From Fen-1258 sp041658245 (lineage in GTDB: Bacteria; Bacteroidota; Ignavibacteria; Ignavibacteriales; Melioribacteraceae), in assembly GCA_041658245.1 (NCBI GenBank), contig JBBAAM010000011.1:11093-75092 (forward strand): 64,000 bases of DNA, read 5' to 3'. Of this stretch, positions 26,475 through 35,514 are shown piece by piece. The notes under the pieces are model-generated. The model did no database searches, was not told the DNA's origin, and saw only the letters and a list, made by a program, of their open reading frames with translations. Positions within the stretch are counted from its first letter, which is position 1. Every line of letters starts with the position of its first letter. The position numbers and the translations under genes were made by a program.

Positions 26475-27845
26475 ATGCAAATAATTAAACTCCTCCCCAA
26501 ACTTTTTTTGATTGCACTTCTCTTTACTGTATTATCATTCAGCGGCTGCAAAAAGGATGATATTGTTCAGCCGGAAACAGAGAATCCTTTATCCAATTCC
26601 CAAGTTCCCAACACAGAAGATATTGTGATGTACGAAATAAATCTCCGCGCATTTAGTAACGAAAGTACATTTAATGGAATTACAGCTCGCCTCGATTCGA
26701 TTAAAGCTTTGGGTGTAAATGTTATTTGGCTAATGCCAATTCATCCTGTAGGAGTTCTTAAATCAGTTGGACAGCTTGGTTCTCCCTACTCAGTTCAAAA
26801 CTACTTAACAGTAAATCCTGAATTTGGGACATTGGATGATCTGAAAAGTTTAATCAGCAAATCGCACAATCTTAAAATATCTGTAATATTAGATTGGGTC
26901 GCTAATCATACCGCTTGGGACAATCCGTGGATAGCTAATAAAAACTGGTACACACAGGACGGAAACGGAAATATTATTTCTCCTGCAGGAACCGGATGGA
27001 ATGATGTTGCAGATCTTAATTATAATAATTCCGAAATGCGTTTAGCAATGATCAATGCTATGAAGTATTGGACTAAAGAAATTGATGTGGACGGTTTCAG
27101 ATGCGATGCCGCCGATTACGTTCCGTTTTCTTTTTGGAAACAGGCTCTGGATTCACTAAAAAAAATTCCGAATAAAAAATTGATCCTGTTGGCTGAAGGA
27201 AATAGAAGTGATCACTTTACATCTGGTTTTCAGCTTAATTATGCGTGGGATTATTATTCAATGCTAAAAAATGTTTTCCGTGTTGGTTATAATGCATCTT
27301 TTCTTTTTACTACTCATCAAAACGAATATAGAAGTATAACTAACGGTAACAAACTGAGATTTACAACAAACCACGATGAATCCGCATGGGATAATCCCCC
27401 CGTCGTAATATTTAATGGAAAGCAGGGAGCTTTAGCCGCATCAGTTGCCTCAATATTTATGGGGGGTGTTCCTCTCATATACAGCGGACAGGAAATAGGC
27501 TACCCAACAAAGCTTCCATTTTTCAGCCGCAGTCCAATTGACTGGAATATTAATCCTGATATGAAAACTGCTTACAAAAAACTTTTTTCTCTTTATAATT
27601 CCACCCCGGTATTAAAAAAAGGAACTGTCACTGATTATTCTGATGTGAACGTAGTTGCATTTACCAAATCGTACCAGGGTAAAGAATGTTTTATTTTAGT
27701 GAACACGCGGAAAACCTCAGAGACTTTTGCATTACCTACTTCACTTCAAAACATTACATGGACAAATCTTCTTGATAATTCTACTATGAAAACAAGTGGT
27801 AATGTAATTCTCCAACCATATCAATATCTTATTTTATTACGATAG
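26475..27845 (+). CDS. Exported GH13 alpha-amylase family lipoprotein
   Basis: A 456-residue protein. A lipoprotein signal ends at the lipobox LSFSGC (C25), so it is anchored in the cell envelope. The GH13 catalytic set is nucleophile Asp in GFRCDAADY, acid/base Glu in LLAEGNR, and Asp in TNHDESAWD; the DWVANHTAWD block is conserved region I. A short C-terminal sheet domain ends the chain. It should cleave extracellular alpha-glucans and so complements the cytoplasmic GH13 at 19946. Confidence 0.88.
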   Translation: MQIIKLLPKLFLIALLFTVLSFSGCKKDDIVQPETENPLSNSQVPNTEDIVMYEINLRAFSNESTFNGITARLDSIKALGVNVIWLMPIHPVGVLKSVGQLGSPYSVQNYLTVNPEFGTLDDLKSLISKSHNLKISVILDWVANHTAWDNPWIANKNWYTQDGNGNIISPAGTGWNDVADLNYNNSEMRLAMINAMKYWTKEIDVDGFRCDAADYVPFSFWKQALDSLKKIPNKKLILLAEGNRSDHFTSGFQLNYAWDYYSMLKNVFRVGYNASFLFTTHQNEYRSITNGNKLRFTTNHDESAWDNPPVVIFNGKQGALAASVASIFMGGVPLIYSGQEIGYPTKLPFFSRSPIDWNINPDMKTAYKKLFSLYNSTPVLKKGTVTDYSDVNVVAFTKSYQGKECFILVNTRKTSETFALPTSLQNITWTNLLDNSTMKTSGNVILQPYQYLILLR

Positions 27846-27887
27846 ACAATATTCAGCAGAATTCTAAAACCAAAGGGAAAGTTAATA

Positions 27888-28337
27888 ATGAAAACTTTAT
27901 TTAAAAAAGAAGACGTTGATGAAATTATTAACAGAATAAATAAACTTTCTCCAAGCACACAAAGACAATGGGGAAAGATGAATGTAGATCAGATGCTTGC
28001 GCACTGTTCTGTAGGAATGCAAACAGCGACAGGTGAAAAGATTTTGCAGTCCGGATTATTTCTTAGATTGATTGGACCGCTTTTCAAATCGCAAACAACT
28101 AACGATAATCCATTTAGAAAAGAAAGTCCGACTAATCCCGGTTTTATTATTGGTAGTACGGAAGGATTTGAAAAAGAAAAACAAATTCTGATTGGGCTAA
28201 TAAATAAATTTCATCAGGGCGGAGAGACAAAGTGCACAACTAATCCGCATTCCTTTTTCGGAAAATTAACGCCAACCGAGTGGAGTTCATTGCAGTATAA
28301 ACATCTTGATCATCATCTTACACAATTTGGTGTGTAA
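27888..28337 (+). CDS. DUF1569 (DinB-like) protein
   Basis: A 149-residue protein matching DUF1569 of the DinB/YfiT superfamily. SPSTQRQWGKMNVDQMLAHC and the C-terminal HSFFGKLTPTEW ... KHLDHHLTQFGV carry the family's conserved His residues, which in relatives bind a metal. Function is unknown; thiol-dependent transferase chemistry is a superfamily theme. It lies between the GH13 lipoprotein and nfu on the same strand. Confidence 0.8.
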   Translation: MKTLFKKEDVDEIINRINKLSPSTQRQWGKMNVDQMLAHCSVGMQTATGEKILQSGLFLRLIGPLFKSQTTNDNPFRKESPTNPGFIIGSTEGFEKEKQILIGLINKFHQGGETKCTTNPHSFFGKLTPTEWSSLQYKHLDHHLTQFGV

Positions 28338-28436
28338 CCAATTAACCAGTTCTCTTGAATCCCAAATCAATTTTTGATAATGTTGCAGCGAAACTAATTT
28401 GAAATACTATTTGTTTAGGAAGAAAAGGAGTTAAAT

Positions 28437-28985
28437 ATGTTAATGGTTCAAGATGTAGATCTTACACCGAATCCTCAGGCGCTTAAGTTTGTTATAAATG
28501 AAAAACTATTAATTAAAGAAACGCGCAATTTCAAAACAAAAGAAGAAGCTCAGAATGATCCGCTGGCAAAAGGCATTTTTGAAATTGCCGGTGTTGTTTC
28601 TGTTTTTTATATGGATAAATTCATTACGATCGAAAAAGAAGCTAAAGTTGCTTGGGGACAAATACAACGCCCGTTCGTAGAGTTCATCAAAAATTTTGAT
28701 AGATCGTTGATACCTGCCGAAAATATCTCAACTCAAGCTAACAGTGAAGAAGAAACGGCGCTTCTTAAAAAAGTAAATGAAATTTTAGATCAGCGCGTTC
28801 GCCCTGCACTTGCAGGAGATGGTGGTGGACTTGAAGTTACCGGAATGGAAGGCTACACGCTTAAGATTAAATATCAAGGCGCTTGCGGTAGTTGCCCCAG
28901 TTCAATCAGAGGAACTTTGGTTGCAATTGAGAATTTATTGCGACGGGAAGTGAATCCTTCTATAGAAGTTGTTTCTGCAGATTAA
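28437..28985 (+). CDS. NfuA-like iron-sulfur scaffold (Nfu_N + NifU C-terminal domain)
   Basis: A 182-residue protein. An N-terminal Nfu_N domain (DLTPNPQALKFVIN, and FEIAGVVSVFYMDKFI) is followed from about residue 105 by a NifU-like domain with the cluster-binding C-G-S-C pair in GACGSCPSSI. It receives and delivers [4Fe-4S] clusters; IspG is one of many possible clients. AAAAGGAG six bases upstream supports the start. Confidence 0.93.
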   Translation: MLMVQDVDLTPNPQALKFVINEKLLIKETRNFKTKEEAQNDPLAKGIFEIAGVVSVFYMDKFITIEKEAKVAWGQIQRPFVEFIKNFDRSLIPAENISTQANSEEETALLKKVNEILDQRVRPALAGDGGGLEVTGMEGYTLKIKYQGACGSCPSSIRGTLVAIENLLRREVNPSIEVVSAD

Positions 28986-29008
28986 CGGAATTACTCTTCT
29001 TTAAAATG

Positions 29009-29094
29009 AAAGAGGCTGTATCAAAAGATGAGATCACTTCGCTTCGCTCGTGATGACAAACCATCTTATGAGACAGCCTCTTTGTTTTCTAATA
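29009..29094. repeat. Dispersed palindromic element, family A copy 2
   Basis: Ends AGAGGCTGTATCAAAAGATG and CATCTTATGAGACAGCCTCT are inverted copies of each other. The middle GAGATCACTTCGCTTCGC...GTGATGACAAA matches the interior of copy 1 at 11195. It lies between convergent nfu and a small unknown gene, with a T-rich tail on the plus strand, so it may serve as terminator. Confidence 0.8.
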
Positions 29095-29101
29095 ATTATT
29101 T

Positions 29102-29263
29102 TTATTTGAGTGTTGTTACTTTGCTGATATCATCAAGCTTAACAAACTTCTCATGAAATTTATAACTGTTACCGCTTTTTACGGTTTTAATAAATTTCAC
29201 ATTAACAACAGTGGACCTAACTTTTCCTTTCGCTTTATCAGCGAAGGATTGTTGCTTTGCCAT
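29102..29263 (-). CDS. Small basic conserved-looking protein, 53 residues
   Basis: An open frame of 53 codons from ATG (29261-29263) to TAA. The product begins MAKQQSFADKAKGKV and ends KLDDISKVTTLK; it is rich in Lys and contains a likely beta hairpin (VVNVKFIKTVKSGNSYKF). GGAG seven bases upstream is a good ribosome site. Length, codon use like neighbouring genes and the ribosome site argue that it is real. I do not recognise a named family with certainty, and there is no cysteine or signal peptide. Confidence 0.75.
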   Translation of the reverse strand: MAKQQSFADKAKGKVRSTVVNVKFIKTVKSGNSYKFHEKFVKLDDISKVTTLK

Positions 29264-29330
29264 GGTTTATCTCCATTAATTTTGGAAGCAAATTTAAGTA
29301 AAATCCATTTAACAGCAAAAGAAAGCTTCT

Positions 29331-29795
29331 TTAAATTAAATCGCGAAATTCCGCATTAATTAATTTTATTAAGTCATTAGGAGAAATGTTGACTTGCATG
29401 CCGCGTATTCCCGCACTACAATAAATCTTATCGTAGAGCCGGGCTGTTTCATCAATGAAAGTTCGGTATTGTTTTTTCATTCCGATAGGCGAGCCGCTGC
29501 CGCGAATATATCCTGTTAACGGCTGCAGCTCTTTAACTTTTATCAGTTCAATTTTTTTAGAATAACTTGATGTAGCGGCTTTTTTTAAGTTCAATTCAAA
29601 ATTACCGGGAATAACAAATACAATAATTTCGTTTCGGTCATTTCTTGCAACAAGTGTTTTGAATACAGTTTCCGGAAGCGCCCCGATTTTGTTTGCAACG
29701 GAAACCGCATCTATCTCTTCATCGTTGGATATATATTCAATTATTGAATGTGAAATGTTTTTTGATTCTAATATTCGGATAGCGTTTGTTTTCAT
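29331..29795 (-). CDS. ybaK: Cys-tRNA(Pro) deacylase-like YbaK/EbsC protein
   Basis: A 154-residue YbaK-fold protein. FKTLVARNDRN and the KKAATSSYSKKIELI plus GYIRGSGSPIGMKK segments match YbaK, whose Lys and Gly-x-x-x-P loop perform tRNA deacylation. It hydrolyses Cys-tRNA(Pro) made in error by ProRS, encoded nearby at 24026. A GC-rich palindrome separates it from the ctp gene upstream. Confidence 0.88.
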   Translation of the reverse strand: MKTNAIRILESKNISHSIIEYISNDEEIDAVSVANKIGALPETVFKTLVARNDRNEIIVFVIPGNFELNLKKAATSSYSKKIELIKVKELQPLTGYIRGSGSPIGMKKQYRTFIDETARLYDKIYCSAGIRGMQVNISPNDLIKLINAEFRDLI

Positions 29796-29820
29796 GATTT
29801 TTTGACCTCCCCCTTTAATT

Positions 29821-29844
29821 CCCCCTCCTTAACTAAGGAGGGGG
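29821..29844. repeat. Perfect CCCCCTCCTTA palindrome
   Basis: CCCCCTCCTTA and TAAGGAGGGGG (11-bp arms, 2-base loop) are embedded in a longer CCTCCCCCTTT...AAGGGGTGG palindromic context. It lies between the ctp stop and the ybaK start. Confidence 0.8.
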
Positions 29845-29857
29845 ACACAAGGGGTGG

Positions 29858-31930
29858 TTAACCAACTTTTGCTAAAATTAAATCAGCGAGAATTCTTCCG
29901 CTTTCTTTTAATTCAAAATCCGATGCTTTTGTTTTAGGTACTTCAACTTCTTTTTTATCATCAATTTTTAATCCTAAATATTTTGCCCGCTCTTCATCTT
30001 TCTTCTTTCTATTAGCTTCAGCTTGATCACGTTCCTGCTTACGCACAGATTCGTTTAGCGAAAGAGTCTTTTTATCTCTGTTTTGGTTAAACTCTTTAAT
30101 ATCATCCAGCATAAAGTTGTATTCAATATCATTTTTTATTCTATCGTTATGTTTCTTTTCCAAAAGAGGAAAATATTTTGATAGATAAGAGAACTGCTTA
30201 AACTGTGCAGGTTGAATTTGATCCCAAGGTAATGCACTCTTTTGCGAACTTTCTCCAAATTCTTTTGCAGTAAACTGTGAAGGGAAACTAATATCAGGTT
30301 TAACGCCGAGAAGTTGAGTAGTGCTGCCTGTTATTCTATAAAATTTTTGTATAGTTATTTTCAATTGACCTAATTTTTTATTTGTTATCGGCAATGCACG
30401 GTTAAGATCAATCAAATTCTGAACAGTGCCTTTACCGAAAGTATTTGATCCAAGAATAAGTCCTCTGCCGTAATCTTGTATAGCAGCGGCAAAAATTTCT
30501 GATGCAGAAGCACTAAATCTGTTTGTCATAACCGCAAGAGGTCCATCATAAATAATTGATGGATCGGGATCTTGATCAACTTCTACCATATTTGCGGAAT
30601 TCTTAACTTGAACTACAGGCCCGTCTTTAATGAACAAACCGGTTAATTGAATTGCTTCTTGAAGCGAACCGCCTCCGTTATTTCGAAGATCAAGAATAAT
30701 TCCATCAACCTTTTGCTCTTTGAATTTATTTAGAATGCTTTTTACATCTCGTGTTGTACTCTTATAATTCGGATCACCTTTTTGCTGAGCTTCAAAGTCA
30801 GTATAAAATGAAGGCAGTTTAATTACACCCAGCTTAAAACTTTTTCCGCTCTCTTCGAGGTTCAAAATTTCATCTTTAGCTGCTTGTTCTTCGAGTTTAA
30901 CTTTATCTCTAACGATTTTTATTTCAGTTGAAGGATCGCTGGGACCATTCTTAGCTTTTAGAATTTGTAAACGAACAACCGTCCCTTTTTTGCCTCGAAT
31001 TAATTGAATAGCATCATCAAGCCGCCAACCGATAACATCAACCATTTCACCGTCTTCCCCTTGAGCAACACCAATTATTTTATCTTCTTCGTGAAGTAAT
31101 CCGCTTTTATTTGCCGGACCTCCGGGTACTATGCTTGCGACAACAGTATAATCATTATCTTGCCTCAAAGTGGCGCCTATTCCTTCTAATGATAATCTCA
31201 TAGCAATGTTAAAATTATCAGAAGCAGCCGGTGAAAAATAGTCTGTGTGAGGATCATACACTTGTGTGAATGAATTCATAAAAAGAGCAAAGATATCTTC
31301 AACTTCATATTGCAAAACTATCTTATGATAATTATGATAACGCTTTAATAATATATCAGAAGTACTTTTCCAATCTTTCCCCGATAAAGTTAAATTCAGA
31401 GCATCATTTTTTATTCGTAATCTCCAGAGCTCGTCAAGTTCATTGAGTGATTGAGCCCAATCAGATTTTTCTCTATCCGGGGAAAAGGATTCGTTAATAC
31501 TGAAATCAAATTTATTTTTTAGAAGCGAATCAATGAATTTAATTCTTTCACCTAACCGCTTTTTGAATACGTAAAATATTTCATACGCAGAATTGATGTT
31601 CCCTTCTCTTAAAAAATCATCAATCTGAAATCTATATTTTTCAAAATTATCTAAGTCGGATTTAACGAAGTATAATTTATTATTATCAAGTGCATTGATA
31701 TATTGATCGTAAATAACCGACGATAAAGAGTCATTCAGTTTTTGTTTTTTATAATGATACAAAGACAGAAATTGTGTAATTACCTGACTGACGCGTTTGT
31801 ATGTTTCATCGGGCAGTATTACTTTATTTGTATCAATTGAATGATCTTTAGAAAGAACTTCATTAGGATTTTGTGCATAGGAGTTAATCGCAAGCACAAA
31901 TAACAGTAGAATAATAAACAGTTTCTTCAT
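29858..31930 (-). CDS. prc: Carboxy-terminal processing protease (tail-specific protease, S41)
   Basis: A 690-residue periplasmic protease. A signal peptide (cleavage after about residue 19, NSYA/Q) leads a large N-terminal helical domain, a PDZ domain around 250-335, and the S41 protease core with catalytic Ser in RFSASASEIF near residue 472 and Lys in FGKGTVQ near 498. A C-terminal DUF3340-like helical part ends the chain, as in E. coli Prc. It degrades or trims envelope proteins with exposed C-termini. Confidence 0.93.
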   Translation of the reverse strand: MKKLFIILLLFVLAINSYAQNPNEVLSKDHSIDTNKVILPDETYKRVSQVITQFLSLYHYKKQKLNDSLSSVIYDQYINALDNNKLYFVKSDLDNFEKYRFQIDDFLREGNINSAYEIFYVFKKRLGERIKFIDSLLKNKFDFSINESFSPDREKSDWAQSLNELDELWRLRIKNDALNLTLSGKDWKSTSDILLKRYHNYHKIVLQYEVEDIFALFMNSFTQVYDPHTDYFSPAASDNFNIAMRLSLEGIGATLRQDNDYTVVASIVPGGPANKSGLLHEEDKIIGVAQGEDGEMVDVIGWRLDDAIQLIRGKKGTVVRLQILKAKNGPSDPSTEIKIVRDKVKLEEQAAKDEILNLEESGKSFKLGVIKLPSFYTDFEAQQKGDPNYKSTTRDVKSILNKFKEQKVDGIILDLRNNGGGSLQEAIQLTGLFIKDGPVVQVKNSANMVEVDQDPDPSIIYDGPLAVMTNRFSASASEIFAAAIQDYGRGLILGSNTFGKGTVQNLIDLNRALPITNKKLGQLKITIQKFYRITGSTTQLLGVKPDISFPSQFTAKEFGESSQKSALPWDQIQPAQFKQFSYLSKYFPLLEKKHNDRIKNDIEYNFMLDDIKEFNQNRDKKTLSLNESVRKQERDQAEANRKKKDEERAKYLGLKIDDKKEVEVPKTKASDFELKESGRILADLILAKVG

Positions 31931-32034
31931 TTGATTCCTATTTCAGTATTGTTGAATTGTGTTACACCAAAATAATAGTTTAGTTTCAAAAAAATGAGGT
32001 AAATTACATACACTCTCATAATAGGAGAACAAAG

Positions 32035-32385
32035 ACGGATATAGAAAAAGTTCGCAAGCATTGCCTAAAAAAGAAAAAAGTTACGGAGGAATTTCCGTTT
32101 GATGAAAAAACGCTTGTCTTTAAGGTGATCAATAAAATGTTCTGTCTAACTAATTTAGATCATCCCAACAGTATTAACTTGAAATGCGACCCCGAATTAG
32201 CTGCTGAATTACGGGAAAGATACAATGAAGTCACACCGGGATATCATATGAACAAAAAACATTGGAATACAATTGCTCTTGACGGTTCGGTGTCTGATAA
32301 AGAAATATTAATCTGGATCGATCATTCGTATGAAATTGTTGTTGGTGGATTAACGAAGAAAGAGAAGTTGGTGCTGGATGCCTGA
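32035..32385 (+). CDS. MmcQ/YjbR family protein, apparent ACG start
   Basis: An 86-residue frame starts at ATG 32125, but the same frame reads upstream as DIEKVRKHC...VTEEFPFDEKTLVFKV, which is the family's N-terminus. The natural first codon at 32035-32037 is ACG, seven bases after a good AGGAG (32023-32027), and no ATG, GTG or TTG is available there. The full 116 residues is the family's usual length. YjbR/MmcQ proteins have a CyaY-like fold and unclear DNA-related function. Either ACG is used as start, ATG mutated to ACG, or the base is an error. Confidence 0.75.
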   Translation, partial: TDIEKVRKHCLKKKKVTEEFPFDEKTLVFKVINKMFCLTNLDHPNSINLKCDPELAAELRERYNEVTPGYHMNKKHWNTIALDGSVSDKEILIWIDHSYEIVVGGLTKKEKLVLDA

Positions 32386-32394
32386 TCTTAGCTA

Positions 32395-32442
32395 CTGGAC
32401 ACTAAATTTATTTTTTATCAAGCATCCAGAATCTAGTATCCA
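32395..32442. repeat. Imperfect palindrome CTGGACACTA / TAGTATCCAG
   Basis: Two arms with one mismatch, with an extra ATCCAGAATC half inside, sit between the convergent MmcQ-like and CDF genes. There is no T-run, so it is a small repeat rather than a terminator. Confidence 0.6.
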
Positions 32443-32446
32443 GAAC

Positions 32447-33298
32447 TCAAACCGGATCCACATGTACAAAAACTTTTTGAACTTCTTCAAGTTTTTCAAG
32501 TGTAAATTTAACTTCGTTGCCGATATCATGAGAAACAACCGTACTTAAATCTTTATCAACTTCAATATGAATTTCGATATGGAATTTATTCCCTACATAA
32601 TGAGAACGAAGATCGTTAATTCCTTTAACGCCCTTAATTTCTCTAGCAATACTTTTTAGTTTTTCATCAAACTCTTTGCTTGCGGATCCCCCCATTAAAT
32701 AATCAAGATTTTCTTTGGCAACCTCATAACCGGTTTTAAAGACAAACATTGCAACCATTATTCCCGCAATGCTGTCAATAAATATTAGATTATATGCTGC
32801 ACCAATCACGCCAACCAATGCAATAGAAGAAGCAAGTACATCGTTAATGCTATCAACAGAAGCCGCTCTGATAGCAGGACTGTTGAACATCTTTCCGATT
32901 TTAACTTGATAACGGTTGAGAGCAATTTTTATGATCATAGTTATTATTAAAACAACATAGACAGCAGGAATAGTGTTAATATTTTGCGGATCGATCAAGC
33001 GCTTAACGGATTCTTCAATAATATTTATCCCAACAACAAAAGCAAAGACGGAAAGAATAAATGCTGCAATCGGTTGAGCCGGCGTATGTCCGAACTGATG
33101 ATTTGGGTCCGGCTTCTCCCGCGAAAGTTTTACAGCGTATTTAATTCCTAAAGAAGAAAGAATATCGGTAAGAGAATTTAAAGCTTCAGAAATTACTGCA
33201 ATGGAATTTGAAATGATGCCTACAATCGTTTTAATGATGAAGAGAAAAATATTGATTACAAGAGCAATGTCTGTTGCTCGTTTTAGTCTATAAGGCAT
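32447..33298 (-). CDS. Cation diffusion facilitator family transporter
   Basis: A 283-residue CDF protein: six predicted membrane helices in the first ~210 residues and a cytoplasmic ferredoxin-like domain at the end. The metal-site positions are N41-x3-D45 in helix 2 and D149-x3-D153 in helix 5, not the HxxxD/HxxxD of zinc exporters or the DxxxD/HxxxD of FieF. Acidic/amide site sets of this kind have been linked to manganese CDFs, so Mn2+ export is a reasonable but unproven prediction. It lies alone on the minus strand, after pepT. Confidence 0.9.
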   Translation of the reverse strand: MPYRLKRATDIALVINIFLFIIKTIVGIISNSIAVISEALNSLTDILSSLGIKYAVKLSREKPDPNHQFGHTPAQPIAAFILSVFAFVVGINIIEESVKRLIDPQNINTIPAVYVVLIITMIIKIALNRYQVKIGKMFNSPAIRAASVDSINDVLASSIALVGVIGAAYNLIFIDSIAGIMVAMFVFKTGYEVAKENLDYLMGGSASKEFDEKLKSIAREIKGVKGINDLRSHYVGNKFHIEIHIEVDKDLSTVVSHDIGNEVKFTLEKLEEVQKVFVHVDPV

Positions 33299-33371
33299 AT
33301 CTAAATAAAACTCTTTCTATTACATATTAGAAATTATTTCACATCAACCATCATACATAATCCATTAACCA

Positions 33372-34622
33372 TCATACTTTCTCTTCCCAAACATTTGCAA
33401 GAGTAACAATCATCTTCACCGCGGCTTCCATATCCTGAATTGCAACATACTCTGTATAAGCATGGAAATTATGTCCGCCGGCAAATAGATTTGGCGTTGG
33501 CAATCCCATGTAACTTAAGCGTGAACCGTCTGTACCACCGCGTATTGCAGAGTTGATCGGTTTTATTCCTAATTGCATCAAAGCTTCGATTGCATTTGCT
33601 TCGATCTCGGGGTGTTGATCAAGAATATATTTCATGTTGCGGTATTGTTCTATCACTTCAAAATCAAACGTTGAACCCGGAAATTGTTCAACTGTTTTTT
33701 GGCAGAGGTCTTTTAGGAATGATTCATACTCTTTCAATTTTTCTGCATCAAAATCACGGATGATAAACTTTGCTACCATTTGAGTTTCATTACCGTTGAT
33801 TTGTGTCGGATGCACATAACCTTCGCGTTTCTCTGTTGTTTCCGGTGAAAGTCTATCTTTAGGAAGCATTTCTAAAAATCTTGCAGCAATTTTTACTGCA
33901 TTAATCATTTTTCCTTTTGCGTACCCGGGGTGAACATTCTTACCGTTGAATTTAATTACTACAGCATCTGCACTAAATGTTTCCGTTTCAACTTCACCAC
34001 GAGTAGAGCCGTCAATTGTATATGCGTATTTAGCGTCATACTTTTTTACATCAAATTTTTCCGTACCGCGTCCGACTTCTTCATCCGGAGTAAAACAAAT
34101 TCTAATTGTTCCGTGTTTAACTTCAGGGTGTTGAATTAAATAATTCATCGCATCTATAATTTCTGCAATGCCTGCTTTATCATCAGCACCAAGTAAAGTT
34201 GTTCCATCGGTAGTTATGATGTCGAGACCGATCATTTCTTTCAGTTCTGGATTCTCTGAAGCAACAATTACTTTTGTTGGATCTTTTGGAAGAACTATAT
34301 CTCCGCCTTGATAGTTTTTATGTATCACCGGATTAACATTTGTTCCGGTAACAGCGGGACTTGTATCTACGTGAGAAATAAATCCGATAGTGGGAACATT
34401 CTTTGTTGTATTCGATAGCAGAGTTGCTATAACATAACCATATTCATCCATAACAGCATCCTTCAAACCGATCTGTTTTAACTCTTCAACTAACGTTTTA
34501 CTAAGTTCAATCTGCTTCGGATCGCTCGGAAATGTTGTTGAATCTTCGTTCGATTGAGTATCATATTTTACGTATTTTAGGAAGCGGCCAACGCAAGTAA
34601 ATTTGTAATTAGGGTCAAACAT
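33372..34622 (-). CDS. pepT: Peptidase T (tripeptide aminopeptidase)
   Basis: A 416-residue M20 dizinc aminopeptidase. Zinc ligand blocks SHVDTSP, LLGADDKAGIAEI, the catalytic Glu pair in FTPDEEVGRGTEKFD and the Asp in TIDGSTRGEVETETF follow the PepT order, and ...FAGGHNFHAYTEYV supplies the last His. It removes N-terminal residues from tripeptides in the cytoplasm. Confidence 0.95.
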   Translation of the reverse strand: MFDPNYKFTCVGRFLKYVKYDTQSNEDSTTFPSDPKQIELSKTLVEELKQIGLKDAVMDEYGYVIATLLSNTTKNVPTIGFISHVDTSPAVTGTNVNPVIHKNYQGGDIVLPKDPTKVIVASENPELKEMIGLDIITTDGTTLLGADDKAGIAEIIDAMNYLIQHPEVKHGTIRICFTPDEEVGRGTEKFDVKKYDAKYAYTIDGSTRGEVETETFSADAVVIKFNGKNVHPGYAKGKMINAVKIAARFLEMLPKDRLSPETTEKREGYVHPTQINGNETQMVAKFIIRDFDAEKLKEYESFLKDLCQKTVEQFPGSTFDFEVIEQYRNMKYILDQHPEIEANAIEALMQLGIKPINSAIRGGTDGSRLSYMGLPTPNLFAGGHNFHAYTEYVAIQDMEAAVKMIVTLANVWEEKV

Positions 34623-34764
34623 TTTTGCCTCTATTATGTTTAGAAGATTATTTGTGATGGCAAGTTAATAGAAATTGTGTGTGAGTTTCAATGTTGTTAT
34701 AAAACTGTGTTGATAAAAGATACAAAAAGAAGTAAGTTTTATTTAAATGAAGAAAGGAATTAAA

Positions 34765-35019
34765 ATGGAAAACATGATAAATGTTGAATTGCCGAAATCA
34801 TTGGCAATATCACTGAAAATGGACGACAAAGAATTTTCAGATGAAATAAAAAAAGTGGCGATATTAAAACTTTATGAGATGGGAAAAATATCTTCTGGTA
34901 TAGCTGCAAAGACGCTTGGGATAACCCGCATCAATTTTCTTGAGCTACTCGATAAACAAAAAATCTCTTATATAGATATTAAAGATTCTGAATTAGAAGA
35001 AGACATTCGTAATGCCTAA
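34765..35019 (+). CDS. UPF0175 family antitoxin
   Basis: An 84-residue UPF0175 protein: a short strand (VELPKSLAISL) then helices, with a helix-turn-helix-like KISSGIAAKTLGITRINFLELLDK. The frame opens at 34747, but ATG 34765 is preceded six bases upstream by AAAGGA and fits the family start. It overlaps the PIN-like toxin gene by eight bases, the usual antitoxin-first order of this UPF0175/DUF3368 pair. Confidence 0.85.
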   Translation: MENMINVELPKSLAISLKMDDKEFSDEIKKVAILKLYEMGKISSGIAAKTLGITRINFLELLDKQKISYIDIKDSELEEDIRNA

Positions 35020-35479
35020 AAAAGTTATCAGCAACACAACCCCTTTGATAAATCTTCTAAAAATTAATCGTCTTGATTTGCTTAAGTCACTTTACGAAAA
35101 AATATTTGTTCCATCTTTCGTTTACTGTGAAGTGGAGGAAGGAAAGAAGAAAGCATATTATGCAGATCTAAGGAAATACGATTGGATAGAAATTATAGAA
35201 CTTAAAAATGAAGATGCTCTAAAACTCTTAATAGACCTTGATAAAGGCGAAGCGGAAACTATTGCAATAGCTCAAGAACTTGATTGCGATCTCGTTCTGA
35301 TGGATGAAAAACTCGGTAGAAGATATGCTAAGAATTTCAATCTTACCATCACCGGAACCTTAGGAATTCTTATAAAAGCAAAACAATTGGGACTAATTAC
35401 AAATCTAACCGAAACTCTTACCGAGCTAAAATCAAAAGGAACCTACTTTAACGAAGAAATAATTATTAAATATAAATAG
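35012..35479 (+). CDS. PIN-like toxin (DUF3368)
   Basis: A 155-residue PIN-fold ribonuclease-like protein. VISNTTPLINLLKI carries the first acidic-site region (N in place of the usual Asp, normal for DUF3368), DKGEAETIAIAQEL the second, and VLMDEKLGRRYA the third. It should cleave RNA when freed from the UPF0175 antitoxin. Confidence 0.85.
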   Translation: MPKKVISNTTPLINLLKINRLDLLKSLYEKIFVPSFVYCEVEEGKKKAYYADLRKYDWIEIIELKNEDALKLLIDLDKGEAETIAIAQELDCDLVLMDEKLGRRYAKNFNLTITGTLGILIKAKQLGLITNLTETLTELKSKGTYFNEEIIIKYK

Positions 35480-35514
35480 GCATACTATTACTTTTCTACT
35501 TCCCGGAGAATAAA

